Positions 8,752-18,334 are shown, counted from the stretch's first letter. The stretch is DNA of 64,000 bases from Streptococcus macacae NCTC 11558 (GCF_000187995.2 NZ_AEUW02000001.1:1116001-1180000), one strand, 5' to 3'. Program-made: numbers and translations. Notes: generated by a model not told the origin, from the letters alone.

Positions 8752-9741
8752 TTACCAAGCAGCTGTTGTAACAGGACTGTTCAAAGCTTCTATCCACGCT
8801 TTATCTTTGAATTTAATTAAAGTCAGTGAAATACCTGCCATATCAATAGAAGTCATTATATTGCCTAATTTTTTATAAACAATAGCGATATTTTGTTTCT
8901 CTAGGAGCTTTCTAGTATCATTAGCAAAGACATATTGCTCCATCAAAGGAGTGGCCCCCATTCCATTGATCAAGATGCCAAATGAGTCTGTTTCCTTAAT
9001 ATCAAAAGATTGTATTAATTTTTCTACTAATTCCTGTGATAGTTTTTGTGACTCCTGCATTTTTTCACGACGGTAACCTGGTTCACCGTGAATACCAATG
9101 CCAAACTCAATTTCATCACTGGCTAAAACAAAGCCAGCTTTTCCTAGTTCAGGAACAGTTGCACCGCTTAGAGCTAAGCCTATCGTATGAATATTAGGTA
9201 CCAGTTCATCTGCTATCCTTTTAATTTCTTTTAAAGATTTCCCCAAACGTGCTGCGTCTCCTAAGATTTTATGAACAAGGACTGTCCCGGCTACTCCGCG
9301 TCTTCCTTGTGTGTAAAGACTATCCTCAACCGCAATATCATCATCAACGACAACACTAGCAACTTCAATGCCTTCCATTTCTGCCAAATCCTGAGCCATT
9401 TCAAAATTCATTACATCACCTGAATAATTTTTAATAACCATAAAAACTCCCGCACCTTCATCGGCTTCCTTAATGGCTTTTAATACTTGATCGGGAGTAG
9501 GTGAAGTAAACACGGCACCGCAGACTGCAGCTGACAGCATACCCTCTCCAACAAAGCCAGCATGCGATGGTTCATGCCCGCTGCCTCCACCGGAGATAAT
9601 AGCAACCTTCCCAGTCTTCTTGGCCCTTCGAGCTATAATGTCATATCCTTCAAGGCGGTAAATGATATCTGAATGAATATACGAAAAACCGTCAAGCATT
9701 TCATCAACTACTTGAGCTGGCTGATTTATTATTTTTTTCAT
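8752..9741 (-). CDS. dhaK: Dihydroxyacetone kinase, substrate-binding subunit DhaK
   Basis: 329 aa. The ATG at 9741 is taken as start because AAAGGAG stands 8 nt upstream; an in-frame GTG three codons earlier touches the Shine-Dalgarno. DhaK binds dihydroxyacetone as a hemiaminal on His218, seen in GIGIHGEPGYR, and yields dihydroxyacetone phosphate for glycolysis. The N-terminal SGGGSGHEPSHAGF loop binds the substrate phosphate region. It is first in the three-gene operon, which links the PTS phosphate flux to triose use. The promoter is not obvious; a terminator of the preceding hup gene stands upstream. Confidence 0.94.
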   Translation of the reverse strand: MKKIINQPAQVVDEMLDGFSYIHSDIIYRLEGYDIIARRAKKTGKVAIISGGGSGHEPSHAGFVGEGMLSAAVCGAVFTSPTPDQVLKAIKEADEGAGVFMVIKNYSGDVMNFEMAQDLAEMEGIEVASVVVDDDIAVEDSLYTQGRRGVAGTVLVHKILGDAARLGKSLKEIKRIADELVPNIHTIGLALSGATVPELGKAGFVLASDEIEFGIGIHGEPGYRREKMQESQKLSQELVEKLIQSFDIKETDSFGILINGMGATPLMEQYVFANDTRKLLEKQNIAIVYKKLGNIMTSIDMAGISLTLIKFKDKAWIEALNSPVTTAAW

Positions 9742-9832
9742 AAAAGACACTCCTTTGCTCTTTTGTTTTTTATTTTATACCTTGTTTTATCGCGGCTAAA
9801 TCGGGCAATATAGCACTCAGAGATTATATAGA

Positions 9833-9866
9833 AAAAAGCCATAGAAATTCTATAGCTTTTTTATTG
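9833..9866 (-). terminator. Terminator of hup
   Basis: A stem of GC plus ATAG paired with CTAT plus GC, with one mismatch and loop AAATT, is flanked by A6 and T6. It separates hup from the dhaK operon. The symmetry would allow use in both directions. Confidence 0.75.
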
Positions 9867-9916
9867 AAACATTTGTATATCCTAAAATTACGTTCTAGAT
9901 ATACATCGCTGAAATC

Positions 9917-10192
9917 TTATTTTACAGCGTCTTTAAGAGCTTTACCAGCTTTGAATGCTGGAACTTTAGAAGCTTTGATTTTGATTTCTTCACCTGTTTG
10001 AGGGTTGCGACCTTTGCGTGCTGCACGTTCGCGAACTTCGAAGTTACCAAAACCAATAAGTTGTACTTTTTCACCTTTTGCAAGGTAACCTGATACTGCA
10101 GCGAAGACAGCATCTACTGCTGCAGCTGAATCTTTCTTAGTCAATTCAGTAGCTTCTGCTACTTTTGCAATCAAATCTTGTTTGTTAGCCAT
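9917..10192 (-). CDS. hup: Histone-like DNA-binding protein HU
   Basis: 91 aa, the full length of streptococcal HlpA/HU. This small dimeric protein bends and compacts DNA and is usually the only nucleoid protein of streptococci and essential. The signature [18 protein letters not shown] (residues about 47-64), the beta-arm that inserts in the minor groove, is present. The start ATG follows a strong GGAGG. It has its own promoter just after ypmS and its own terminator. Codon use is strongly biased, as expected for an abundant protein. Confidence 0.97.
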   Translation of the reverse strand: MANKQDLIAKVAEATELTKKDSAAAVDAVFAAVSGYLAKGEKVQLIGFGNFEVRERAARKGRNPQTGEEIKIKASKVPAFKAGKALKDAVK

Positions 10193-10217
10193 TTAACAAA
10201 TCCTCCAATAAATTTAT

Positions 10218-10232
10218 AAGCTCAATGAGCTT
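10218..10232 (-). promoter_or_regulatory. Hairpin in the hup mRNA leader
   Basis: AAGCTCA and TGAGCTT, perfect 7-bp arms around one base, lie between the hup start point and its ribosome-binding site. Either a leader hairpin or an operator. Confidence 0.4.
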
Positions 10233-10243
10233 TAACAAACACT

Positions 10244-10272
10244 ATCATACCTGAAAAACTTTATCAGGTCAA
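10244..10272 (-). promoter_or_regulatory. Promoter of hup with a palindromic spacer
   Basis: TTGACC (10272-10267), 17 bp and TATGAT (10249-10244). The 19 bp from 10250 to 10268 form a near-perfect palindrome: CCTGA and TCAGG at the ends, AAA and TTT inside, one mismatched pair. It fills the whole spacer, so a bound protein would block RNA polymerase. Confidence 0.75.
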
Positions 10273-10288
10273 GTGTTTAGTGTTTATT

Positions 10289-10888
10289 TTAACGATTTTT
10301 CTTTAAAATGTCAAAGCTTATCTCGTCATTTACTAAATTAAGGGCTGTTGATTTTAGATAGATCCCATACTGATTGTCTATCTTTTGTAAATTAATGTTA
10401 ACAACAGATTTTTGCGGAAGTATCTCGACAAAATTCGGAAGTTTATAACTAGATCTTAGATAGCTAAGTATCTCTGATTCTGGTAAAGAAAGCGACCCTA
10501 CTGAAAAAGACGTCACTTTAAGCTGAATAGCTCCATTAGCCAAATTGTAAGGCTCAAAATAAATATGAAGCGGAATATTGTAGCCTAATAATTTGTAAGT
10601 ACTCTGAAATTCAATATCTGTATCATTGAGGCGAACACTGTACTGCATTTTCTTTGATTGATAGTCATTCAGATAACTTGTTAGTACTTGATTAAGCTGC
10701 TCCTTGTTTGTGGTAATGCTACCAACTTTAATAGGATTTTTATCAGCTTGTATTTTTTCTATTTTAGGATGAGAGCCACTCACTATTTTAACAGCAATAA
10801 CGCTCCAAAAAGCAACATTAATAGCTAATAGCAGTAGGAAGGCCCATTTCCACCAATTCTTGTTATTTCCAATTCTTTTTTGTTTCAC
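10289..10888 (-). CDS. ypmS: YpmS-family (DUF2140) membrane-anchored protein
   Basis: 199 aa. A GTG start at 10888 is chosen because GGAG stands 7-8 nt upstream. A basic N-terminus ([14 protein letters not shown]) precedes one transmembrane helix at about residues 14-34, then an extracellular domain of the DUF2140/YpmS type. Function is unknown; the conserved neighbour is a GDSL hydrolase (ypmR) that it overlaps by 26 bp, so they are likely co-translated and may work together at the cell surface. Third gene of degV-ypmR-ypmS. Confidence 0.8.
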   Translation of the reverse strand: MKQKRIGNNKNWWKWAFLLLLAINVAFWSVIAVKIVSGSHPKIEKIQADKNPIKVGSITTNKEQLNQVLTSYLNDYQSKKMQYSVRLNDTDIEFQSTYKLLGYNIPLHIYFEPYNLANGAIQLKVTSFSVGSLSLPESEILSYLRSSYKLPNFVEILPQKSVVNINLQKIDNQYGIYLKSTALNLVNDEISFDILKKNR

Positions 10889-11726
10889 TGATTTTCTCCA
10901 TTACTGCTTTTGACATAATTTGATAGCCGATATTATTTGGGTGGAAATGATCGCCATCATAAAGGGCATTATTTTCTACGGTACCTGAACTGTTTGCACT
11001 GCTTGGTGCTTCTACCGCTTTTCCTTGACCATCAACACCTTTATAAAGTAAATCATTGATAGGAACAAAATAAACATTGTCATACTTTTCAGCAATTTCC
11101 TGACTTCCTTTATTCCAGTTATCAATAACATCCTGCATCTGTGTTAAATCAGGAAAATTCAGATAATAAGGGTTATAAATCCCTAAAATGTAAATAGGTA
11201 AATTTTTATTCTGACTTCTAGCTGATGAAATAATTTCTTCCAGATTTTTTTGATAAGTTCTTGCAGGTTTTTTAAAAGAAGATACCTTTAAATTTGACAG
11301 CTTTTTTCGGATAACCGTCATGACATCGTTCCCACCGACTGTTAAAGTCATCATATCTGCTTTTTTTAAGCTCTTTTGAATATCTTTCTTTTTATCTATA
11401 CGCGTTAAAATCTGCTGGCTTGTATTACCTGAAACACCATAATTACTGCTTTTGACAGTATACCGATAGTTGGTTTTCAGCCCTTGGGCTACCAAGGGAA
11501 CAAAGCCGCCTTGTCCTGTAGTATCACCGATTCCTTCTGTCAAAGAGTCGCCAATAGCAATATAGTTAAAGGCCTTCTCTTTTTTGACAGTCGAAGTTCT
11601 CAGCTCTTCTGAGCGCCTCAAACGAGAATGAGATCCTCTTGTCGGAAATAAAATATAAAATAGGACTGCAAAAATGAGAAGACTTGCGATAAAAAAAGTC
11701 AGTTCTTTAGGAATTTTTTTATTCAT
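10863..11726 (-). CDS. ypmR: SGNH/GDSL-family hydrolase (YpmR-like)
   Basis: 287 aa with an N-terminal signal-anchor helix (about residues 9-27) and an extracellular SGNH hydrolase domain. Block I is [11 protein letters not shown] (nucleophile Ser), block III is VGGNDV, and the catalytic pair appears as [12 protein letters not shown] near the C-terminus. These enzymes remove acyl groups from lipids or cell-wall glycans; the substrate here is unknown. It overlaps degV by 8 bp and ypmS by 26 bp, so tight coupling is likely. The same trio occurs in many streptococci and bacilli. Confidence 0.88.
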   Translation of the reverse strand: MNKKIPKELTFFIASLLIFAVLFYILFPTRGSHSRLRRSEELRTSTVKKEKAFNYIAIGDSLTEGIGDTTGQGGFVPLVAQGLKTNYRYTVKSSNYGVSGNTSQQILTRIDKKKDIQKSLKKADMMTLTVGGNDVMTVIRKKLSNLKVSSFKKPARTYQKNLEEIISSARSQNKNLPIYILGIYNPYYLNFPDLTQMQDVIDNWNKGSQEIAEKYDNVYFVPINDLLYKGVDGQGKAVEAPSSANSSGTVENNALYDGDHFHPNNIGYQIMSKAVMEKISETKKNWK

Positions 11727-12558
11727 AATGTACCATTACTGCAAAAGCACCCTCTCCCGTATGTGTCTGAATCGTTGAGCCCGTCTCTAAAACAGAGATC
11801 TCTTTTTCAACATAAGTTTGTAATTTTTCTTTCAAAACATTAGCAAAATTAGCTGTCCCTGCATAAGAAATAGCAATTTCAGCTATTTGGCGATTCTTTA
11901 AGTCAGCTGTAAGTGAATCCAGCCACTTATAAAATGTCTTGGCCCCGCGTCCTTTAGCAATAGGATACAGCTCATGATTTTTTAGCTCCATGACAACTTT
12001 AATATTTAACAGAGAACTTAGAAGACCCGTTACACGGCCAATCCGTCCTCCCTTAACTAGATTTTCTAAAGTTGAAACACCAATAAACAGCTTGGTTTTT
12101 TCTTTGACTTCTTCAATTGTTGAGAGTACATCTTGAAGACTGCCGCCATTTTTAGCAACTCTAGCTGCTGCCACAACCTGAAACTTCATTCCTTGATCCG
12201 TGAAAGAAGAATCTACGACAGTAACATCTGCTCCAGCAATATTAGCCCCCTGCCTGGAAGCTTCAACTGTTCCTGATAAGGTGTGCGTAATATGGATGGC
12301 AACGATCTTCTCAGCGCCTTCTTTTACCAGCTTTTCATAGGTATCGGCAAAAAGTCCCACAGGGGGCTGACTGGTTTTGGGAAGTTCTTTTGAATTCCTC
12401 ATAAGAGAAAGAAATTTTCCTTCTGTTTTTAGGTTATCATCAGAATAAATAACACCGTCAACCATTACGGTTAAAGGAATAACTGTAATATCCAGTTCCT
12501 TCACTAATTCAGGTTCAATGGTAATAGAAGAATCGGTTACAATTTTAATTTTAGTCAT
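11719..12558 (-). CDS. DegV-family fatty-acid-binding protein
   Basis: 279 aa. The fold binds a fatty acid between two domains; in Firmicutes DegV/FakB proteins present the acid to the kinase FakA. Typical elements are [13 protein letters not shown] at the N-terminus, TSQPP in [10 protein letters not shown] and HITHTLSGT, the serine-containing lipid-head loop. FakA (DAK-domain protein) is not adjacent, and the nearby DhaK/DhaL are true sugar kinases. Whether this is a FakB isoform is inferred from family only. First gene of degV-ypmR-ypmS, with an extended -10 promoter. Confidence 0.88.
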   Translation of the reverse strand: MTKIKIVTDSSITIEPELVKELDITVIPLTVMVDGVIYSDDNLKTEGKFLSLMRNSKELPKTSQPPVGLFADTYEKLVKEGAEKIVAIHITHTLSGTVEASRQGANIAGADVTVVDSSFTDQGMKFQVVAAARVAKNGGSLQDVLSTIEEVKEKTKLFIGVSTLENLVKGGRIGRVTGLLSSLLNIKVVMELKNHELYPIAKGRGAKTFYKWLDSLTADLKNRQIAEIAISYAGTANFANVLKEKLQTYVEKEISVLETGSTIQTHTGEGAFAVMVHYE

Positions 12559-12597
12559 TTTCTATCCCGCTCATTTAATTTTTCGATTATCATTGCT

Positions 12598-12606
12598 ATT
12601 ATAACA
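12598..12606 (-). promoter_or_regulatory. Extended -10 promoter of degV-ypmR-ypmS
   Basis: TGTTATAAT on the minus strand, a perfect TGn-TATAAT, 40 bp before the degV start. No good -35 match. The rest of the 12559-12834 gap holds a weak AAAGCA/TGCTTT hairpin that might end recN transcripts, and nothing else I can name. Confidence 0.6.
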
Positions 12607-12834
12607 AATAATTAGCTTTTAGGGGAGTTTTACAAGCAAAAAAAGCAAGACCCTTGTCAAATAAGGTCAAATAATCTTCCCCACTTTTTAAAATCGAAAG
12701 CAGCTGTAAAAGAATCTTTGCTTTCATTATCAACTCAATTAAATTTTCATTAATAATGGTATCAGTTACAAAATATAATGCCGCTAATGCTTTTATAACA
12801 ACTATATCTCATTAATCCTGCTTTTCAAATTCGC

Positions 12835-14493
12835 TCACTGCCTCAGTAATTCTCTGGCTTGCTGGCGAGCTGCAGGTGTAACATCATCACCAGCCAGCAT
12901 TTTAGCAATTTCTTCAACCCTTTCTTCTGGCTTTAATAGACGGACAGTTGAAACTGTTGAATCTTTATGACTTTGCTTTTCAATGAAATATTGGTAATCA
13001 CTGACGGCAATAACCTGAGGTAAATGTGAAATGGCTAGAACCTGCCCATTGCTGCCAATTTTATGAATTTTTTGAGCAATAGCTTGTGCCACCCGGCCAG
13101 ATACCCCTGTATCCACTTCGTCAAAGACAATACTGGTCTTATCATCACGCCGTGACAGAGCTGCTTTAATAGCCAGCATCAGTCGCGACAGTTCCCCGCC
13201 TGATGCTACTTTAACAAGAGGCTTAAAGTCCTCACCTGGATTGGCTGCTATATAAAATTCTACAGCTTCATTGCCTTCACGATTGAATTTCCCCTTTGAA
13301 AAAACAACCTTAAAAGCAGCCTTATCCATATAAAGATCTTTTAATTCCTGCTTAATCTCCTTGGTTAGAAGATCAGCAAGCTTGTGACGCTCTTGACTTA
13401 ATTCAGAAGCTGTCTCTAACAGCTCTCTTTCTAAGGATTTAAGATCCTGCTCCATATCATCAAAAGACAAGTCATTTCCTGTCAAAAGATTGTATTCTTT
13501 CGTAATATTGGCTAAATAAGCCAAGACATCATCAACAGAACCGCCGTATTTGCGGGTTATAGAATTAACTAAATCAAGCCGTGTATCTAGATTGACCAAA
13601 GCATTAGCATCGAAATCTAAGTTTTCCAATAAATCCCCCAAACGTTTGGTGACATCTTCTAAGATATAGTAAGATTCGCTGAGATCAGAAGACAAAGTTT
13701 TATAATCAGCATCATAGTCTTCCAAAGACTGCAAATCATTCATGGCTGAACGTACATTAGCTAAACTTGAATAGTCTTCATTATCCAAGACCGTATAAGC
13801 ATTTGTTAAAGTATCAACAATAAGTTTATGATTCAATAATTTATGGCGTTTTTTTAAGAGTTTTTGATCTTCACCTGATTTAAGGTCTGCCGCTTCAATT
13901 TCGGCTATCTGATACTCCAGCATTTCGATACGGGCCTGATGTTCTTGCTCATTTTTCTTCTTATCAAGGACTCGTTTGCGGAGCTTTTTATAATGGTCAA
14001 ATACGCTTTGATAGTTTGTCTTTACCTCTTGAAAATGGCCGTCTCCAAAGCCATCCAATAAGTGAATATGATTTTGAGAACGCATTAGCTCTTCTTGATC
14101 ATGCTGGCCGTGAATATCAACTAAATGCTGGCCAATAGAGCGCAGAACAGCTAAATTAACCATTTGCCCATTAAGACGACTGACACTGCGGCCGTTTTGA
14201 AAAATCTCGCGGCGAATAATCAATTCATCCGAAAATTCAATACCATTTTCTTTTAAGATCTGTTTTAAAGGCGAGTTTGCATCCAGAGAAAAAAATCCTT
14301 CGATCTCTGCTTTAGAAGAGCCGTGGCGAATGACATCTGTATTAGCTCTGCTTCCTAACATCATATTCATAGCATCAATAATAATTGATTTTCCAGCCCC
14401 TGTTTCACCTGTTAAGACAGTCATACCATTTTCAAAGTTTAATGATATTTCTTTAATAATAGCAAAATTTTTTATAGCAATTTCTAAAAGCAT
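12835..14493 (-). CDS. recN: DNA repair protein RecN
   Basis: 552 aa SMC-like ATPase for double-strand-break repair; in streptococci it also helps natural transformation. Start set at the ATG at 14493 (MLLEIAIKNFAII, the family's N-terminus) behind AAAGG; a GTG two codons upstream is possible. Walker A is TGETGAGKS (about residues 30-38), the central part (about 150-370) is helical coiled coil, the signature is VASGGELSRLMLA and Walker B is SIVFDEVDTGVSG. Last gene of the xseA-to-recN operon, beginning after argR with a 17-bp gap. Confidence 0.96.
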   Translation of the reverse strand: MLLEIAIKNFAIIKEISLNFENGMTVLTGETGAGKSIIIDAMNMMLGSRANTDVIRHGSSKAEIEGFFSLDANSPLKQILKENGIEFSDELIIRREIFQNGRSVSRLNGQMVNLAVLRSIGQHLVDIHGQHDQEELMRSQNHIHLLDGFGDGHFQEVKTNYQSVFDHYKKLRKRVLDKKKNEQEHQARIEMLEYQIAEIEAADLKSGEDQKLLKKRHKLLNHKLIVDTLTNAYTVLDNEDYSSLANVRSAMNDLQSLEDYDADYKTLSSDLSESYYILEDVTKRLGDLLENLDFDANALVNLDTRLDLVNSITRKYGGSVDDVLAYLANITKEYNLLTGNDLSFDDMEQDLKSLERELLETASELSQERHKLADLLTKEIKQELKDLYMDKAAFKVVFSKGKFNREGNEAVEFYIAANPGEDFKPLVKVASGGELSRLMLAIKAALSRRDDKTSIVFDEVDTGVSGRVAQAIAQKIHKIGSNGQVLAISHLPQVIAVSDYQYFIEKQSHKDSTVSTVRLLKPEERVEEIAKMLAGDDVTPAARQQARELLRQ

Positions 14494-14510
14494 AGTCACC
14501 TTTTACTCCT

Positions 14511-14975
14511 TCAATCTGCTAGCAAGGATTTTATTTCTTGGCGGATTTGCTCACTGTCTTTTGGATCTTTTAGAATTAAAAGAAGGCTGTCATCATCTGC
14601 TATGAGACTGAAGATAAGCTGTCCAAACCTTTCTAATAAGAAACGCTTTATCAAATAACTATTTCCCGGTATAACATCAATATGGAGCAAATGTTCTAAT
14701 CCAGCAGTATTTTCAGAAACGGACTTAACAGCATTCTCTGCCCGTCTAAAACTGTCTTGTTCTTGTGTTGCCTTTTCTTTGGACAGTCCATAAATATAAC
14801 GGCCATCTGAAGCCGGCACTTTAACAATACCGATTTCATTAATATCACGGGAAATAGTCGCCTGAGTGGCTTTCAAACCTTCATTTTCTAAAAGCTTTAC
14901 TAAATCATTTTGCGTCTCAATCGCATTTTCTAAAACAATTGTTTTAATTAATTCTAAGCGTTCACGTTTTTTCAT
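14511..14975 (-). CDS. argR: Arginine repressor ArgR/AhrC
   Basis: 154 aa from the ATG at 14975 (MKKRERLELIKTIV), the usual ArgR start, with AGGA upstream; the gene overlaps tlyA by 14 bp. The winged helix (about 1-70) includes the recognition segment ATQATISRDINEIGI. The C-terminal hexamerisation and arginine-binding domain contains DDDSLLLIL, the acidic motif that binds arginine. The location inside the xse-recN operon is conserved in Firmicutes and is where AhrC is found. ARG-like boxes in front of argF in this window are probable targets. Confidence 0.94.
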   Translation of the reverse strand: MKKRERLELIKTIVLENAIETQNDLVKLLENEGLKATQATISRDINEIGIVKVPASDGRYIYGLSKEKATQEQDSFRRAENAVKSVSENTAGLEHLLHIDVIPGNSYLIKRFLLERFGQLIFSLIADDDSLLLILKDPKDSEQIRQEIKSLLAD

Positions 14976-15789
14976 TCTTTTTAAATTCCTCATGTGCTGA
15001 TTTAACAACAGTTTTAATGTCTTTCAAAATCTGATTTTCTGGTGAATTGGATTTTTGCAGATAAGCTAAAAATTCAATATTGCCGTGACCACCTTGAATA
15101 GGAGAAAAATCAAGCTGCTTCACCGTAAAACCAAAATCTGCTGCAAAGTTTGTAACGGTCTCTAAAACCTTTTCATGGGTGGATGCATCTTTAATAATGC
15201 CATTTTTTCCTATTTGTTCGCGCCCTGCTTCAAATTGTGGCTTGATTAAAGCAAGGACCTGACCGGAATCAGCTAAAATTTTGTTCAATGCCGGTAAAAT
15301 TAAGGCAAGTGAGATAAAACTGACATCAATCGAGGCAAAAACAGGCTGACCCTCTGTAAAATCTTTGAGTTCTGCATAACGAAAGTTATATTGCTCCATA
15401 GAACAGACACGTTTATCCTGGCGCAGTTTCCAGACTAATTGATTGGTTCCGACATCCACTGCATAAACTAGCTTCGCACCATTTTGCAGCAGAACATCTG
15501 TAAAGCCACCTGTTGAAGCCCCAATATCAAGCGTTATCAAGCCATTCACAGAAATGTCAAAAACTTGCAGTGCCTTCTCCAATTTTAAGCCGCCGCGGCT
15601 GACATACTTTAGTTTTTCACCCTTTAATTTTAATTCAGTCGCCTCATCAACTTTCTCACCAGGCTTATCATAACGTTCTCCATTGATAACATTAACAACT
15701 AAGCCTGCCATAACACCCCGCTTAGCCTGCTCCCTTGTTTCAAAAAGCCCCTGTTTATAAGCCAGAACATCTACTCTTTCCTTAGGCAT
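14962..15789 (-). CDS. tlyA: TlyA-family rRNA 2'-O-methyltransferase (haemolysin A family)
   Basis: 275 aa. An S4 RNA-binding domain at the N-terminus ([20 protein letters not shown], about residues 3-63) is joined to an FtsJ-type methyltransferase domain with the SAM motif LDIGASTGGFTDVLLQ and the K-D-K-E set (VDVGTNQL, IDVSFISL, LIKPQFEAG). Family members 2'-O-methylate rRNA cytidines; the haemolysin name is historical. The start ATG overlaps the ispA stop by 8 bp, and GAGG precedes it. It sits between ispA and argR in the conserved operon. Confidence 0.92.
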   Translation of the reverse strand: MPKERVDVLAYKQGLFETREQAKRGVMAGLVVNVINGERYDKPGEKVDEATELKLKGEKLKYVSRGGLKLEKALQVFDISVNGLITLDIGASTGGFTDVLLQNGAKLVYAVDVGTNQLVWKLRQDKRVCSMEQYNFRYAELKDFTEGQPVFASIDVSFISLALILPALNKILADSGQVLALIKPQFEAGREQIGKNGIIKDASTHEKVLETVTNFAADFGFTVKQLDFSPIQGGHGNIEFLAYLQKSNSPENQILKDIKTVVKSAHEEFKKNEKT

Positions 15790-16651
15790 GAAGACGCAAC
15801 CTCTCTAGCATTTTATCAATTTTAGTTTTATCAAATTCTTCTTCTGTAGATAATTTTTGAAAAATAGACTGGGCTTGATCCAGAGAATCCTCCAAGACAG
15901 CATAAGATTCATTCAAACCCAGAAGACTAGGATAGGTTGATTTAAAGGTCTTCTGATCTTTTTGAGGAGTCTTGCCAAGTTCAGCAAAACTAGCTGTCAC
16001 ATCCAAAATATCATCACGCACTTGGAAAGCTAAACCAACCAGTGCACCTGCTTGACGAAGCTTAGCAAGGGAAAGGTCTGAAAGTTCAGCTATGATCCCA
16101 GCAGCCACAAATGGAAAAGTTAATAGTCTGCCTGTTTTATTAGCGTGAATCTTAGCAATATCTGTTAAACTTAACAAACTTTTTTCCCCTTTAATATCTA
16201 GCATTTGCCCAGCAACCATGCCATAGCTTCCTGAAGCAGCTGATAATTCTGCTATTAATCTTACCTTTATATCAGCCGCTAAATCAGCATTAGCTAATAA
16301 AGTAAAGGGGTCTAAAAAAAGGCTGTCTCCAGCTAAAATAGCTGTTGCTTCATCAAACTTTTTATGATTGGTCAGCTGACCCCGTCTATAGTCATCATCA
16401 TCCATAGCAGGCAGATCATCATGAATAAGACTGCCAGTATGAATCATCTCTAAACCAGCTGCCACTTGATAGTGAGCTTCTGTAAGCATCAAGCCAAATC
16501 CCTGCAGCATTTCCAGCAGTAAGAGGGGGCGAATCCGTTTGCCGCCGGCATCAACAGAATACAAAATTGCCTCAACTAGATCCTTAGATACCTTATTTTG
16601 TGCATAATAATGCTTGATGGCCTGATTAATATGTTCAATCTTATTTTTCAC
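15782..16651 (-). CDS. ispA: Polyprenyl (farnesyl/geranyl) diphosphate synthase
   Basis: 289 aa short-chain trans-prenyltransferase that condenses isopentenyl diphosphate with allylic diphosphates, giving precursors for undecaprenyl phosphate and quinones. The first aspartate motif is [14 protein letters not shown] (about residues 84-97) and the second is QVRDDILD. The start is a GTG at 16651 whose GTGA overlaps the xseB stop, a coupled start without a strong Shine-Dalgarno. Gene order xseA-xseB-ispA is that of B. subtilis and streptococci. Chain length (C10, C15 or C20) cannot be read from the sequence. Confidence 0.92.
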   Translation of the reverse strand: MKNKIEHINQAIKHYYAQNKVSKDLVEAILYSVDAGGKRIRPLLLLEMLQGFGLMLTEAHYQVAAGLEMIHTGSLIHDDLPAMDDDDYRRGQLTNHKKFDEATAILAGDSLFLDPFTLLANADLAADIKVRLIAELSAASGSYGMVAGQMLDIKGEKSLLSLTDIAKIHANKTGRLLTFPFVAAGIIAELSDLSLAKLRQAGALVGLAFQVRDDILDVTASFAELGKTPQKDQKTFKSTYPSLLGLNESYAVLEDSLDQAQSIFQKLSTEEEFDKTKIDKMLERLRLHA

Positions 16652-16869
16652 AACGCATCCATTTCGGCTTCACTGCCGTCATCCTGCATGACTTTGACCA
16701 AAGTCTTTTCAGCTGATTCCAACGTTTTTTGTAAGTCTTTAGAAAGTACCATTCCCTTTTGAAATTGGGCAATAGCCTCTTCAAGAGGAACCTCGCCATT
16801 TTCCAATTGACTCACAATTCCTTCTAAATCCTGTAAATTTTCTTCAAATGTTTTTTTCTTGTTTGACAT
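16648..16869 (-). CDS. xseB: Exodeoxyribonuclease VII small subunit
   Basis: 73 aa, the whole family length. The subunit forms helical pairs that bind the C-terminal part of XseA in exonuclease VII, which degrades single-stranded DNA. The fold's signature [19 protein letters not shown] and [12 protein letters not shown], typical of XseB, is plain. The start ATG is preceded by GGAGG and lies 26 bp inside xseA, so the subunits are made in a coupled way. Confidence 0.95.
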   Translation of the reverse strand: MSNKKKTFEENLQDLEGIVSQLENGEVPLEEAIAQFQKGMVLSKDLQKTLESAEKTLVKVMQDDGSEAEMDAL

Positions 16870-18187
16870 TTTCTACCTCCACTTGAACATAGCCATCTTT
16901 CAATTCAAGATTCAAGTGATCTCCCTTTTTGATTTGCTGGCTTGATTGAATAATGTGATTATCCTTTTGAATAATAGCATAGCCACGCGCAACAATCCGA
17001 TTTGTATCTAATGACAGCAGCGCATCCTGTGCTTTTTCAAAACGCGCTAGCTTAGTGTCATACTGACTCGTCATATTGCTTAAAAGCAGGCGCTGATTCT
17101 GCTTTAATCGTTCTTGATATCGCTGAATGCGCTCGGACAAATTAACGGACATTAGTCTTTGCCTTACGATATTTGCCTTGCGATCATAAACATCATAAGT
17201 CTGCCTTGTTTTAGCCACTAAACGCATCTTTAAGTGATCCAGCTTTTGAACATAAGCATCATAGAGCCTTTCAGGCTGTCTAAAAATAACTGAATTTTGC
17301 AGTTTGTTAACTTGTTCCTCTTTTTGCCTGATCAGGCGCATAACAGCCTGATAAGAGCGCATTTGTTTTTCTTGGAGAAAGGCCAATACATCAGCCTTAG
17401 TCACAGGCGTTGCCAATTCAGCTGCTGCTGTTGGAGTTGCTGCCCTGCGATCTGCCGCAAAATCAGCTAAGGTTGTATCTGTCTCATGTCCGACACTGGA
17501 AATAAGAGGCAGGTGCGATTCAAAAATAGCCTGCACTACAACTTCCTCATTAAAAGCCCAAAGGTCCTCAATAGATCCTCCGCCGCGACCAACAATGAGA
17601 AGGTCTAAATCATCGCGTTCATTAGCTAAACGAATATTAGCAGCCACTTCTTGCGCTGCTCCCTCACCTTGAACCTTAGTCGGAAACAGTAAAAGATGGA
17701 CGCCTGGAAACCGGCGTGAGACTGTGGTAATAATATCTCTGATAACCGCACCGCTAGGACTGGTGACAACACCAATCTTTTTAACAAACTGCGGCAGTTT
17801 TTGCTTGTGCTTATCGTCAAAATAACCGGCCTCAGCTAACTTTTTCTTGACTTGTTCAAATTGAATAGCTAGGGCACCGATACCGTCTGGCTCTGCTTTT
17901 TCAATGATAATGGAATAAGAGCCGCTGGGCTCATACAGCTGTACGCGCCCAATAACATTAATTTTCATGCCTTCTTCAAGTTCAAAACCCAGTTTCTTAT
18001 AAATACCGCCCCACATGGTGGCCTGAATAACAGCCTTGTCATCTTTAAGTGAAAAATACTGATGATGAGGACGCCGTCTAAAATTAGAGACCTGACCAGT
18101 CAAATAAACCCGTTCCAAATAAGGATCACGATCAAATTTTAGTTTTAAATATTTGGTCAAAATAGACACCGATAAATAATCTGGCAT
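16844..18187 (-). CDS. xseA: Exodeoxyribonuclease VII large subunit
   Basis: 447 aa from the ATG at 18187 ([19 protein letters not shown]), the family's usual start; a longer frame would need a TTG. The N-terminal OB-fold spans about 1-100 ([23 protein letters not shown]). The catalytic domain has [15 protein letters not shown] and [20 protein letters not shown], motifs of XseA. A long helical region follows (about 290-390). It leads the operon xseA-xseB-ispA-tlyA-argR-recN from the promoter at 18326. No clear Shine-Dalgarno precedes the start. Confidence 0.95.
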   Translation of the reverse strand: MPDYLSVSILTKYLKLKFDRDPYLERVYLTGQVSNFRRRPHHQYFSLKDDKAVIQATMWGGIYKKLGFELEEGMKINVIGRVQLYEPSGSYSIIIEKAEPDGIGALAIQFEQVKKKLAEAGYFDDKHKQKLPQFVKKIGVVTSPSGAVIRDIITTVSRRFPGVHLLLFPTKVQGEGAAQEVAANIRLANERDDLDLLIVGRGGGSIEDLWAFNEEVVVQAIFESHLPLISSVGHETDTTLADFAADRRAATPTAAAELATPVTKADVLAFLQEKQMRSYQAVMRLIRQKEEQVNKLQNSVIFRQPERLYDAYVQKLDHLKMRLVAKTRQTYDVYDRKANIVRQRLMSVNLSERIQRYQERLKQNQRLLLSNMTSQYDTKLARFEKAQDALLSLDTNRIVARGYAIIQKDNHIIQSSQQIKKGDHLNLELKDGYVQVEVENVKQEKNI

Positions 18188-18253
18188 AAATTTGATATGA
18201 GAACCACGCAAAAAACAGTCCAATCAATTAAAAAAACTGATTTAAAGACGCAC

Positions 18254-18276
18254 TTAGAACAAGCGGCTTATTCTAA
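18254..18276 (-). promoter_or_regulatory. Leader hairpin in front of xseA
   Basis: A 10-bp stem (TTAGAATAAG with CTTGTTCTAA, one G-U pair) and a three-base loop lie in the 135-nt leader. It is too far from the next T-run (17 nt) for a standard terminator. It may control translation or stability of the xse operon mRNA. Confidence 0.5.
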
Positions 18277-18325
18277 ATGACTCATTTGCAGAAGTCGGCT
18301 CCTTTCATTGTGTATAGATATAGCC

Positions 18326-18334
18326 ATTATATCA
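18326..18334 (-). promoter_or_regulatory. Extended -10 promoter of the xseA-recN operon
   Basis: TGATATAAT on the minus strand, perfect TGn-TATAAT preceded by T-runs. The leader to xseA is about 135 nt. The region up to the tetR stop at 18482 holds nothing else obvious. Confidence 0.6.

Noticed and set aside
12655-12676. Direct repeat of GTCAAATAA in the spacer after recN
   Set aside because: Only two short copies, no fit to WalR, ComR or CtsR consensus; likely chance in an A/T-rich spacer.
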